A stretch of DNA of 64,000 nucleotides, taken from contig OY294047.1 of the NCBI GenBank assembly GCA_958510825.1, positions 45,553,365-45,617,364 of the forward strand. Direction: 5' to 3'. This stretch comes from Brachypterus glaber. Lineage: Eukaryota; Arthropoda; Insecta; Coleoptera; Kateretidae. Of this stretch, positions 1 through 9,882 are shown one piece after another. The notes beneath the pieces were generated by a model. That model worked only from the letters and a program-made list of their open reading frames with translations, was not told the DNA's origin and made no database searches. A program made the translations under genes and the position numbers. Position 1 is the stretch's first letter. Each line of letters starts with the position of its first letter.

Positions 1-220
1 AAATTATATGTATAAAAAACACATAAATTATGACATAATTGATTACTTCCACTATGGATGAATGAAAAAAACAAGCTAAATTTTATTTAAGGATTTCAGG
101 CATTAGCAAAACTCTTGGGTACTTTTGTATGGATACTTTCCATTGTAAAGTGCATTTAAGTATTTTAAAAGTTTATATATTGTACAAGATATCCTTATTC
201 AAAAAAGTTTGTTTTCTTAC

Positions 221-384
221 TCAATAGCCCCTGCAGTTCTCCCCGATCCTTGTATGGTGCTGGACCCCCATCGTTGTTCCTGTTCATTAACATCATTCAC
301 AAAATCTGGATCAGTCTCCCACTCATCATCTTCAGTGGTCTGTTCTTTGATGTTAACTTGGTGCCCTACTGCGGATTTCCACAT
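221..384 (-). CDS. CTTN: Cortactin, first coding exon (partial gene, continues left of window)
   Basis: Reading the minus strand from the ATG at 384 gives 54 codons plus two bases, ending at a GTAAG donor (positions 220-216). The peptide begins [14 protein letters not shown] and contains [19 protein letters not shown] and [11 protein letters not shown], which match the N-terminus of cortactin (human starts MWKASAGHAVSI with the acidic [11 protein letters not shown] segment). This acidic N-terminal region binds and activates Arp2/3 at branched actin. The 37-residue actin-binding repeats and C-terminal SH3 domain must lie in exons outside the window; positions 1-220 are intron. The plus-strand reading of the same stretch is an antisense shadow. 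The family call is firm; the rest of the gene is unseen. Confidence 0.93.
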
Positions 385-1072
385 CCTGGTGCTTTTTAAT
401 GAGGTTAGAGGCTAAAAACGTACTTATCCTTACACATTAAGTTTTCTACTACTAACTATTTACAATTATCACCAAAGTTAAATGAGGAACTTCACTGGAA
501 GTTAATTAGTCACTTAAAATTGTTTCATTTCTTATCAACAAAAGGAAACACCCTCCGGTTCGGCCCCCTCTAATGACACATATAAAATCAAGGTTATGCA
601 AAAGGTAAACCCAAACTTTAAGAAATGTGCTGCCATCTTTTAATTATGATTTTAACTTTAATTTTATGGGCAAAAATTTTAGCTAATCTATCATTAAAAC
701 AAATAAAATATAACAAAAATGTCCTTTAAAACTCAGTAAAATAAAACAACAGGAATTTATTAATTATTTTACCAAAATACATAGTTTTTCTAAATCTGAA
801 TTTTAAGTGACGTCACGACGCCTTTGATGAGAAAACCTTTTCTAATACAATAATGTGAGTAGTTCAAATAAATTATTTGTAAATACATGAAATTTATCAA
901 AAATAAAATACATTTGTAAAATTTGTCCAACATAAAAATATTATAGCTGTATATTATTAACTAATTCATTACTAGAACATTACTCTAAAGCATTTATTAA
1001 TAAATATATATTTAAAAAATGAAGTAGTTCAAATGTATAGTAGTTTGACGGTGAAATTCTAACCTCAAAAAA
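385..1072. other. Divergent intergenic region between cortactin and SARS2
   Basis: About 690 bp of AT-rich sequence between two genes transcribed away from each other. It must hold the 5' UTRs and promoters of both unless a leader exon lies elsewhere. I see no clear TATA box at a convincing distance, no repeat and no ORF. Confidence 0.5.
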
Positions 1073-4000
1073 ATGTTAAAAATATTTTCAAAATCAAAAA
1101 GGGTGAAAGGGTTGAAAAAATGTACATATTTTTCTTCATTTGTGCCTGAGCATGCAGAATTTGATACTAAATATTTATGTGATACTAACAACATTCAAGA
1201 AGTTGAGAAAAATATAAAGTGTAGAAAAGGTGTTGGTGATATACGGCTTATAAACGATTTAAAACAGAAATTAGACGGAACAAATCCAAAAGACAGTAAT
1301 TATGATGTTATCAAAAGACAATGGATGAGTGAGCTGTTTAAAATACCTAACAATACACACCCCTTAATCAGGACTTACGGAGATGATCCCAAAATTTTGA
1401 AAATGATTAATGAACACCCTAATTTTAACTTTTCGGTAAAAGAATTTCATGAAATAACCAAAAGGTTGAATTTAGTTAGATCAGAGCAATTGGGCAACTT
1501 GAGTGGCAATAAAAGTTATTATATTTTGGGAGAAATGGTTGAGTTAGAACAAGCTCTTATAAATTATTTTTCTGAAAAATTGTATAACAAAAATTTTCAG
1601 TTGATAAGTGTGCCTGATATTTTGCCAAGAGAAATAATAGAGAGTTGTGGCATGAATACTACAGGAAAAAGAACACAGGTATTTGAACTTTTTTTTGAAT
1701 ACCTAATGTTTTAAATTTAAAGTCTTTATTTCAAAGGATTTCTAAGTTATTTTTATCACAATTATTCTGAAATTTTTGTGTTTTTACCTTTATATGGTGA
1801 TTACAATAGGGGGTCCCCTATGCTGCCCTAATGCACCAGAAAGCAGTAACTCCATTTGTTTTTTTTTTTTTTTTTAACATTCGTAAATGTTACACACTTC
1901 ATTTGGCCTTGCCTCTAAGGACCGCTAGCCAGGTTCAAGTTTATTTAATATTCAAGTTATATTACAATACATAGACAACCACTATACAACCATGCTCTAT
2001 GTGGGACTCGAACCCACAATCTCATTGTTCGCAGCCGGACGCTCTGCCAACTGCGCCACCGAGATCGGCACTCCATTTGTTGCCTAGTGACGTTTTGACA
2101 TCAACTCTAGCATAGTATGGCTGATATTTAAAAAAAAAATCAAAAAAAAAACTAAAAAATTAATTTTGAAAATAAAATAAAAATTTACAATTTTTTCTTA
2201 AAAAAATATTTATTTGATAAATGAAAAATTGTTAATTTTTTTTTTAAAATAAAATTTTTTTTAAAAAAACTTAATTTTTTTTTTTAATTTTTCAATCTAT
2301 TTTTATTTTCTTTTTGAGAAAAAAAAAATAAAAAAAACTTATTTTTTTTTATTTTTTTATTTTTTTATTTTACAAAAAACGAAAAATAAAAAAAAAATGA
2401 AAATGAAATAAAATGAAAAAGTTTTTTTTATTTTTTATGAGATTTAAAAAAAAGTTTAACCCCCTATAAATTTTTTGTTGTAGGGGGGATTACTTTTAAA
2501 ATTGGTCCTTATAATAAAGTAATTTTTCCTAAAAAGTTGTGTTTTTTTTTTTAAGTTTAAGTAAGCCCCCATAACTTTTTTGTTTTTGGGGGAATTACTT
2601 TCAAAAATAATGGGGATATTTCCCTCATAAAACTTGATTTTTCCTGAAAATTTCAAGTGAATTGGATTATTCATTCCTGAGTTATCGTGTCTACAAAAAT
2701 CGTGGCGCAGGCGCTGTGAATAGTATAACAAGAATATTGTCCTTAGGTTTATGTTCTGGACCAAAAGCTGCATGATCCAGACTTGTGTTTATCTGGAACC
2801 TCAGAAATGGCAATAGCTGGGTATTTCAAAAACACTACCCTGGCAGAAAAAGATCTTCCCATTAAACTTATGGCTGTGAGTAGGTGTTACAGAGCAGAAA
2901 CTTCCAGTGTATCAGATGAAAGAGGAATTTATAGAGTTCATGAATTCACAAAGGTGGAAATGTTTGTTTTAACAACTCCAGAAAAATCTGATGAAACTTT
3001 GGAAGAAATTAGAGAGCTACAGGAAGAAAATTTTAAATCTCTAGAGTTACATTGTCAGGTTTTGGATATGCCTCCTCATGAGTTAGGTAAATAGCACCTT
3101 CCCTATGGTCTGTTTCTTCAAGCAAGATAGTAAATTATAAATCGCACAGAAAATATTTTTGCAACAGGTTTGAATAGTATATGTTTGTGTATAGAATATA
3201 GTTATGTTTTATAAAATAAACTATGCAGTATATTCACACATCCAGTATTTGAATCTGTTTTGAAAATATTCACTGTGCGATTTTTAATTTACTATCTTGC
3301 TTGAAAAAACAGACCATAGTAACAATTTTTGTCAAGTCTTGAGCAAGTCTGGCTCAAGATTCTTGATCAAGTAACTGCTCCAGATTTTGACAATTCTGGC
3401 GCAAGATACTGTCAAAAGATTCTTGTTCAAGAATTGTCAAAGAATTGCTACAGATACTTTGTCAAGATTTTTGGACTTTAGCAAGAATGTAGCAAGAAAA
3501 ATTGACAAGAGATCTTTATCATGATCAAATCATACTTGTTAGAGTAGGTCAAGATTCTTGACCAAGAATCTTGTCAAATTGCTTACTACAGACTTGACGA
3601 ACAGACTTGACAGTGTTGCTAAATGTTCTGCTTCCGGAATCTTGCTAAAGTCTTGCCCAAGTCTGGATACAGAATCTTGATTAATTCTCTTGCTCAAGAA
3701 TTGTTCTTTACAAAGTACTTTGTCAAGTACTCTGGTCAAGAAACTTATCCATGTTCAATGGTACTAGGGTTAAGTTTAAATTCCTTTCAAAAAAATTCAT
3801 TAATCTTTTTGTATGATTTCAATGATTGTTTAGAACATTAGATGTTGCCATAATAATATACATTTTGTACACAATGTCAGAGTTTTATTACATTTAGCCC
3901 TGTTTACCTTACATACCTTTTAAAAATTTTAGGTGCTCCTGCATATAGAAAATACGACATTGAAGCTTGGATGCCTGGAAGAAAAATATTTGGTGAAATA

Positions 4001-4267
4001 TCCAGCTGTAGTAATTGCACAGACTACCAATCAAGAAGGCTAGGCATTAAATATAAAACAAATGATGGTAATTTAAAATTTGTACATACTCTTAATGGAA
4101 CAGCCTGTGCTATTCCAAGGCTGCTCATAGCACTTACCGAAACAGGTCAAACTGATAAGGGAATAATTAATATTCCAAGGGTTTTAGGTGGTTATATGAG
4201 AGGGAAAACAACTATTGCTAGACAAAAAAATATTCCAGAATTAAAACTGATCAAGAATAAAAAATAA
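1073..4267 (+). CDS. SARS2: Serine--tRNA ligase, mitochondrial (three exons, 426 aa)
   Basis: Exons 1073-1678, 2747-3086 and 3933-4267 join in phase (606+340+335 nt = 427 codons with stop). The enzyme charges mitochondrial tRNA-Ser with serine and belongs to class II synthetases. Visible landmarks: an N-terminal helical region (about residues 1-130), a TSE serine/ATP-binding loop at about 220-222, motif 2 with CYRAET (Arg251), a conserved [14 protein letters not shown] block at about 319-332, and motif 3 in [14 protein letters not shown] (Arg378). Exon 2 begins at the acceptor CCTTAG just before GTTTATGTTCTGG, giving GKRTQ|VYVLDQK, which aligns with human SARS2 GKRTQVYNID. Intron 1 carries a SINE and a dispersed repeat that ends about 10 bp before the acceptor; intron 2 carries a MITE and a CAAG-rich repeat. 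The start is the first ATG; a mitochondrial presequence is plausible given the basic N-terminus ([10 protein letters not shown]). Confidence 0.95.
1861..2069 (-). mobile_element. tRNA-headed SINE with poly(A) tail and 12-bp target duplication
   Basis: On the minus strand the element starts with a tRNA-like head containing an A box (TGGCGCAGTTGGC) and a B box (GGTTCGAGTCC). It is followed by a short unrelated body and ends in a poly(A) run (poly-T at 1861-1875 on the plus strand). It is flanked by the direct repeat ACTCCATTTGTT at 1849-1860 and 2070-2081, the mark of LINE-assisted retrotransposition. The anticodon stem does not pair, so this is not a working tRNA gene. It lies in intron 1 of SARS2 in antisense orientation. 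The perfect duplication suggests a fairly recent insertion. Confidence 0.9.
2110..2455. repeat. Low-complexity A/T homopolymer tract
   Basis: Nearly pure alternating runs of A and T, mostly 4-10 bases each, within SARS2 intron 1. No coding or structured signal is visible. Confidence 0.8.
2456..2735 (+). repeat. Dispersed repeat, copy A (shared with 52.5 kb and 56.5 kb)
   Basis: Shares ordered blocks with 52500-52810 and 56520-56765: AAGTTTAACCCC, CATAACTTTTTTG, TTGATTTTTCCTGAAAATTT, GTGTCTACAAAAATCGTG and a terminal GCGCAGGCGCTGTGAATAGT. All three copies have the same orientation. No terminal inverted repeat or ORF is evident, so the class is unknown. The right end lies about 10 bp before the exon 2 acceptor of SARS2. 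Confidence 0.7.
3106..3316. mobile_element. Palindromic MITE family M1, copy 1 (TA-flanked)
   Basis: Ends TGGTCTGTTT and AAACAGACCA are inverted and flanked by TA on both sides. The subterminal segments (TTTACTATCTTGCTTGA, AAATCGCACAG) are also inverted for about 60 bp. Three related copies lie at 11246-11456, 45094-45304 and 45332-45542. TA flanks and long inverted ends suggest a Tc1/mariner-type non-autonomous element. It sits in SARS2 intron 2, close to the exon 2 donor. Confidence 0.85.
3330..3745. repeat. Degenerate CAAG/CTTG-rich repeat tract
   Basis: About 400 bp built from variants of TCAAGATTCTTG, TTGTCAAG and CTTGACAA in both orientations, so the tract is partly self-complementary throughout. 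Spacing is irregular, not a clean tandem period. It lies in SARS2 intron 2, immediately after the M1 MITE. No protein is encoded. Confidence 0.6.
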
Positions 4268-4628
4268 CATAAATAAATAAGGACGGTAAACCGTGCGCAT
4301 TTATGAAGTCGACATTATTCGCATTGTGATCCTCAGCGTTTTTGTGGTGTAGTCTTCAATTGTAAAATAAAAATGTAAAAAAATAAACCAAAGGACTAAA
4401 ATTGTACCTCTAAATATATTTATGTTAATTTTGAATGTTTTTTAATTGAACATTATTTTTTTAACATACAAAAAGTAAAATTAAACTAATAAATAACTAA
4501 TAAATTTAATATAATTTCCAGTTATTGTAAAAAATCATTGTTTTTTTCAGTTTTTTTTTTCAGGCAATTGCTAAAAAACTCGAGATTTTGCCAGCCCTGG
4601 ATGATCATGTAATTTTTTATCTTTATCT

Positions 4629-5055
4629 AAAGTTTATTTTTTTAAGGTATAGTTATTTTAAACCTTCCCGCTTGTAAACAATCTCGAAATTACCATAGCA
4701 ACGTAAGATACGCATGCGTCGTAAGCGAAATGACTAGCCCCAATTTACACAACCGTAAAACGTTGACGTGCCATTAACGAGAACAAAACAATGGTTTATT
4801 CCTCTAAATTATTGGAATAAAAGCGATTTTTTAAGCAAATTTTGTTTCTACAGGTATTTAAAAGTGTTTTTAGCAACAGCTTTATCAAATCTCTTTTTTT
4901 TACATCAAAACATCATAAAAACAAAGTAAGTAAACAAAAATTATAAATTTTGGTTATGTGCACATTCAATACAAGCCACATTTCAGTGTAAATCGGACTT
5001 TGTGGAGTATTTAGCGGCAAATTTAAAATAACTATACCTTAAAAAAATAAACTTT
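4629..5055. mobile_element. MITE with about 34-bp perfect terminal inverted repeats
   Basis: The left end AAAGTTTATTTTTTTAAGGT continues to ATAGTTATTTTAAA, and its exact reverse complement ends the element at 5055. Reading TTAA as the target site, the inner ends GGTATAGTTATTTTAAA would be flanked by TTAA on both sides, as in piggyBac-like elements, but the inverted repeat continues past it, so the true end is uncertain. No ORF. It fills most of the gap between SARS2 and GINS1. Confidence 0.65.
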
Positions 5056-5178
5056 AAAAACTATTGATTTGAATATTATTTTCCATTTATGTTCCTTGAG
5101 TTTTGCTGGATATGCCTGGTCAAGAAAGTTAATATGTGTATTAAATTCTTAAATAACTAATAACAATAATAATAAAAT

Positions 5179-7055
5179 TCAAAAAATATGTTGAAAAACA
5201 CCTTGCCTAATTAATTCTTCACACTCATTTCTTGGCAGATAATGCCTACTGTCCTTTTTCAAAAGTAATACTGAACCATCTCTTAACTCAAATTTTCCAT
5301 AATCAGCTAAACATCTGACTTCAATGTATAATGATTTTGGAGGCTTTAAATTTACTGCTAAATTAATTCCTTCCTCTCCAATAGACCTGAAATAATACAA
5401 ATAAAAAATTAAAGAATATTTTTATATGTACAGGGTGATCAGTAACTGCCATGTCAAAGACTCTACATCCAAAAATATGAAAAAAAGTTTCTATAAAAGT
5501 TGGTCTGGAAATGAGCTCTAAGGAAGCTACAGCCCTTTGAAGATGACATATTGAATGGGGAACAAAAAAAGGCATCAATAAAATTTTAATGCTGCAGGGT
5601 GATTCTTCATTTAACACTGAGCTATAAATATTCTTCACCAAAACACCTAAATTTAATATTAAAGGAGTAATAGCCTATTAAAAAGTATAATTTTTTGTGG
5701 CACAAAATGTTACTTCCTCTTAATTGCATTTTTTTTGAAAACGGTTGCTCCTACAGTGTTACACTATCCGGTTTTTTTTATGTATTTTTACTCAAGGAAT
5801 CCATATTTTTTACAAAAAATTCAAAAACAGTACACATAAAAAAGTTTGGGGCAAAAATGTGTTAAGCCTAATACATTTTTCCATCTAGGGATGCCTCTGG
5901 ATAAACTCAGAAAAATGAATTAACAAACTTATTGCCCTTATTAATACTAGTATACATGCAAAAGCTTGTCGCTCTAGCTTAAAAGGTACCAGAGTTATTA
6001 ATTAAAAACCTTATTTTTATAATTTTAAAGGGTCGTAGCTCCCTTAGGGCTCATTTGCAGACCAACCTTTATAGGAACTTTTTTTGATATTTGATATTTT
6101 TGGATGCAGAATCACCTCTTAAATTTTGGCATGCCAGTTACTGATCACCCTGTATATAAAATAACCTTTAAAAAAAATTCAAATAAAAAATTGAAAAAAA
6201 ACTTTTTTAGTTAAAAAGTTTTACACCCTGAGAAATTGAGGTAAATAAATAGTATATTATTTACCAAGTGAGAGAAGTTTAACATTTTTGACCTGCGTCA
6301 AATGCGGGATGAGCGCGCTAGCGTGAAGCCCGCAAAACGCGGTTGTTAAATTTTGTTAATAAATGTCATTTTAAAAAATAAACAATTTTAATAATAATAA
6401 TTATTGTTCTGAAATATCTTATTTGTACTATTTAAAGTAATTTTTACCTCATATATTGTCCGAGTGATCTTGAATACTTGGTAAACCATTCAATTTCAGC
6501 AGCACTTAAATTTGACTTGATATCTGCAGGTATAACACTTCCAAATTCCCAACGCATGGTTCTGAGGCATCGTAATCTATTGTAGTGATATGCCAACAAA
6601 CATCTTATGTTTCTTCTTGCTGCCAGATGTCTTATTTTTATTGTAGGAATATATGAACCTGCGGGGCCTAATATACTTGTATCTGCGCTTGCATCCTGGA
6701 TATTTTCTTCAACTAATTGCTTAATTTCATTGTTTATTTCATTTACTAAATCTGTCTGAAAATTTGTAAATATTTAAATTAGTGGTTTAAAAAAAGGCCC
6801 ATTAAGTGAACACAAACCAGAGAAGACACTTGGCTTGTGTGTTAATTTTTTTGGGGATTACGCTGTACAAGTTTTCTGCTAATATCTCAAAATTGGATAA
6901 CAGGGATTTATCAGTTTTGCATGTTTGCTCCACATGTGTTATATGTGTAAAATTTTTACATAATTAAATAAAATTTAACTTACATTATAGGGCGGAATTG
7001 TGTCTTCAAATCTAGATAATTCTTTGACGAGAGAAAACGCTTTTTCACCGAACAT
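5179..7055 (-). CDS. GINS1: DNA replication complex GINS protein PSF1 (three exons, 195 aa)
   Basis: Exons on the minus strand are 7055-6984, 6755-6448 and 5386-5179 (72+308+208 nt = 196 codons with stop), all with GT..AG boundaries and continuous phase. The 195-residue product matches PSF1 length (196 in human). It begins [18 protein letters not shown] (human MFCEKAMELIRELHRAPE), has the helical core [30 protein letters not shown] and [18 protein letters not shown], and the C-terminal B-domain block [29 protein letters not shown]1 is one of four GINS subunits that with Cdc45 and MCM2-7 form the replicative CMG helicase in the nucleus. Intron 2 contains a TA-flanked transposon. The start codon is 77 bp from that of an unknown ORF on the other strand, suggesting a shared promoter. 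Confidence 0.96.
5431..6152. mobile_element. TA-flanked transposon, CAGGGTGAT ends (family M2)
   Basis: Inverted ends CAGGGTGATCAGTAACTG and CAGTTACTGATCACCCTG are flanked by TA on both sides. Subterminal blocks (AAAAATATGAAAAAAAGTT near one end, GGAACTTTTTTTGATATTT near the other) are also inverted. A relative lies at 36499-36895 and degraded pieces at 56900-57780. No long ORF, so it is non-autonomous. It lies in GINS1 intron 2. Confidence 0.8.
6225..6380. other. GC-richer patch in GINS1 intron 2, unexplained
   Basis: A short segment (around GCGGGATGAGCGCGCTAGCG) stands out from the AT-rich intron. It has small internal inverted motifs (GCGCGCTAGCG; AACGCGG) but no clear ends, ORF or second copy. 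Confidence 0.3.
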
Positions 7056-7132
7056 CTTTTAACAACAAAAATTCTAACCTCAACAATATTTTCGCGCCTG
7101 TTTAAAATTAATTGGTACGTTTGAACTACTAC

Positions 7133-7417
7133 ATGATGGACATTTCACATACATATAAGGATGTAATGGTTCAGCCAAATCACAGCTCTGAATCACAACA
7201 CCAACGTCTCAATAGGCTTTATGCTGAACGACGGTTAATTTATGATCAGAGAATACAGATGTTTTTAATTTTATATAAACAATATTTTAGTAAATTTGAG
7301 GAATTAATTATACTTGTTCAAAAAAAGCAAAATTTATCAAATGATAAGTTTATTGATTTATTCTACATCTATAATAATATTACAATTGTATTTTTTTTAC
7401 AATATCTAGAAGATTAA
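7133..7417 (+). CDS. Hypothetical 94-aa protein, head-to-head with GINS1
   Basis: Two adjacent ATGs (7133, 7136) open a 94-codon frame starting MMDISHTYKDVMVQPNHSS and ending FFLQYLED. I do not recognise it. The first half is polar with a charged helix-like segment (QRLNRLYAERRLIYDQR), the second half is hydrophobic and aromatic. There is no signal peptide, zinc or catalytic motif. The support for a real gene is its position: the ATG is 77 bp from the GINS1 start on the opposite strand, the spacing expected of a bidirectional promoter, and the sequence between looks non-repetitive. It could also be the first exon of a spliced gene (the 3' half is AT-rich and reads less convincingly as protein) or a chance ORF. 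Confidence 0.4.
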   Translation: MMDISHTYKDVMVQPNHSSESQHQRLNRLYAERRLIYDQRIQMFLILYKQYFSKFEELIILVQKKQNLSNDKFIDLFYIYNNITIVFFLQYLED

Positions 7418-7791
7418 AATCACAGATACATTATTGTAAAACATAGTTTAAATAATTTTACTAAACTTTAATACAGTTTCAAATCCACTTTTCAATAAAG
7501 TTCTACTAGGGACAACTTTATAATATATAAAAATAAAAATGCAATTAAAAAATCAGTGAGTTTTTTTTCGTAAAGATGTCTTAGAAAGGATCGGTCGTCC
7601 CTATAAGGGAACGGACACGACTCAAACACGACGTGTTTTAACGTAGCTTCTACTAGAAGGCTTCAGGGTACTGTTTGCGTCGTGCTATTTTCTTGTATAT
7701 TAACTACAAGGCTCCTTCCAATATTGGGCAGAGCCAAACAAGAGAGGAGTTGCTCTTTAACGTAGAAATGGATCAATTTAAGTGTAGTAAC
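7418..7791. other. Intergenic, no gene seen
   Basis: AT-rich sequence with AATAAA-like signals at about 7492 that could end the upstream ORF transcript, then a moderately GC-rich segment (7580-7740) of unknown origin leading into a hAT-like MITE. Confidence 0.4.
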
Positions 7792-8045
7792 CAACGAACT
7801 AATAACTCTTCTCTCTAGAATACGCATACCGTTAATATAAAGTATCGCTAACAACTCGGTTTGTTTGTAAACAAATATTAGGTATATTCAGGCCTGAACA
7901 ATAACAGTTACCAGTAACTGTTATTGTTATCTCTGTTAGAACAAAGCTGTGCGAGTAAGACAGACAAATGTATATGTTGGCTACGTTTTAGTCAGTTTTT
8001 ACAAATGAAATGCCTATTCTAGAGAGAAGAGTTATTAGTTCGTTG
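7792..8045. mobile_element. hAT-like MITE family H1, copy 1
   Basis: Ends CAACGAACTAATAACTCTTC and its reverse complement form inverted repeats of about 30 bp. The flanks are GTAGTAAC and GTAGTGAG, a diverged 8-bp duplication. A second copy at 60774-61044 shares the ends and interior (CAGTAACTGTTATTGTT, GCGAGTAAGACAGACAAATG) and has a perfect 8-bp duplication. No ORF. Confidence 0.88.
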
Positions 8046-8197
8046 GTAGTGAGTGTATTATTCTATGGTAAGGGCTCTTAGAAGAAAAAAAAATGGAAAT
8101 CAATAATTCTCTGAGCTTTTAAAAACTAGTCTCATTTATATTAAAAAAATTGGTGTTATTTTAGAGAGAATTTAATAAAATTTAAGAACCGCCCATG

Positions 8198-8474
8198 CAG
8201 GGCCGTAGCTATGGGGGAAAGGCCCCCCCCCATCTTGAAAAGTTTTATATTTTATTGATCCAACACAAAAGTTGTATATTTTATGGATTCAAAAAAAATG
8301 TATATTGCAGGTAATCAGACACAAAAGTCGTTTATTGCAGGGATTCAAAATACGAAAGTTGTATATTTCATGAAAAGGTGGACCTTTTATTTAGTCATTA
8401 ACTTTTTCTCGAGGAAAAAGGTTGTAATTTTTGACCTTCTCCCTCCCCCCCACTATATCTTCGCTACGGCCCTG
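8198..8474. mobile_element. hAT-like MITE family H2, copy 1, with 8-bp duplication CGCCCATG
   Basis: Starts CAGGGCCGTAGCTATGGGGG and ends CTTCGCTACGGCCCTG. A perfect CGCCCATG lies on both sides (8190-8197 and 8475-8482). The interior has reiterations of a unit around TTGTATATTTTATGGATTCA. A longer relative is at 26999-27759 and a fragment at 9479-9535. Confidence 0.92.
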
Positions 8475-8482
8475 CGCCCATG

Positions 8483-9283
8483 ATTATGTGAAATATTTTA
8501 GCCAAAATTAAATATATAGTCATTTTATTATTTATACATGTATTTTACTCCCAATAAAGCTTTTAAAAAATAACAGAGACAGTCTTAAACAAAATATTTA
8601 TTCCCTGGGGAAATTTTGAAACTTTTTTTACGGGAAAATTTATTTTATATACAAAAAAAATGGCTTTCGCGAAAAAATTGATGTCTGTCAGTCAATCCGA
8701 GAAAATATGTGACCACGATAACACGAGAACGCTTTGAGCCAAATACTTCGAATTTGAAACCTGTTTTTCTTAGCTGGGATTGTCTTTAGAAAAAACGGGA
8801 AGGTGTCGGGCGGTAAAGGGGTAAAAACTCTTTTTATTTCGTTTTTTTTTTAGTTGCGAGGCGTAGGTAGTATAGAGAAGTGGCATAAATGTTTTTTTTA
8901 TGGAGCACCCTGTATTTTTTACATTTTTGAATTAAGCCGAAAATTCTATGTATAAAAAATTGAATGTTTTTTTTACTTTTTTTGTAAAAAATGCAGGGTG
9001 TTCGATTTAAAAAAAAAAACATATTTATCCCACTTCCGGCGAAACCGGAAGTGAAACAAAAAAATTAAATCCGCCATTTTATAGCCAATGTAAAATTATA
9101 TAAATCACCAAAGGTTCGTTTTTATCAAATGAAGATTGATCTTAATTTTGGGGGTATACATAAATAAAACTCACCTGGTATACACATGTGCCTAAAAATG
9201 CTTAGATACGGGCATTTGCCAGGTAAAATGCAGAGCCAGTCCGACTCTGATAATAAATTTTAATAAACTGTCTCGTAATGTAA
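8483..9283. other. Intergenic, fragmentary repeats only
   Basis: About 800 bp with no supported gene. The segment 8640-8790 shares blocks (TGTCTGTCAGTC, GTGACCACGATAAC, GAACGCTTTG) with 32290-32450, so it is another dispersed repeat in decay. 8840-9050 is a weak inverted repeat around TACATTTTTGAATTAAGCCG. Confidence 0.45.
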
Positions 9284-9619
9284 GGGTCTGTACATATATT
9301 ACGTAACGCGTCTAGGAGGGGAGGGGGGTACAGAAAATATGACAGTTTGTGACAGCGGGGAGGGAGGGGGACTAGGAAATGTTACGTAACGGACGTTGAT
9401 TTGAGCCAATGTTCACCAGAAATTGAAGAAAAAGAGAGATCTGTAATGCCGTTTGTCGACGTGAAAAAACACATGACAAGGACCGTAGCTATAGCGGGAT
9501 GGGGGAGCCTTCCCCCCACCTATCTTGAAATTCGTAGTAAATGTGACAGCTTGTGGCACAGGCGAAGGAAGAGGTCAAAATTTTCGAAAAATTGCGTTAC
9601 GTAATATATGCACAGCCCC
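9284..9619. mobile_element. PIF/Harbinger-like MITE family P1 (TAA-flanked)
   Basis: Inverted ends GGGTCTGTACATATATTACG and TACGTAATATATGCACAGCC(CC) each abut TAA, a TWA target duplication typical of PIF/Harbinger. The subterminal ACGTAACGC is shared with elements at 24937, 38918, 39520, 20432 and 52437. An H2 end (GACCGTAGCTATAGCGGG) is inserted at about 9479-9535. Confidence 0.8.
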
Positions 9620-9882
9620 TAATCAAAGATCTAAAACTAAATCCTAATATCCTTATAACTTATCACATACTTATCATACAATAATTGAAGCTTGTAAAAA
9701 GAATAAATATTATTTACAATAGAACAGAACTACGATTTCAATATAAAAAGAGTGAGAAATAATAATTAAAATTAAAAATACAGTTATTTTTCATCTTAGG
9801 ATATCAATAAATTCGTTAAGATATTATACATTGCACCTATTTACAAATCTTAAACATTAATAGCGTATTAATAATAGGTATA

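Noticed and set aside
209..415. 68-codon plus-strand ORF
   Set aside because: Antisense of the cortactin first exon.
1980..2070. tRNA gene on the minus strand
   Set aside because: A and B boxes are present but the anticodon stem does not pair, and the segment is the head of a SINE with poly(A) tail and target duplication.
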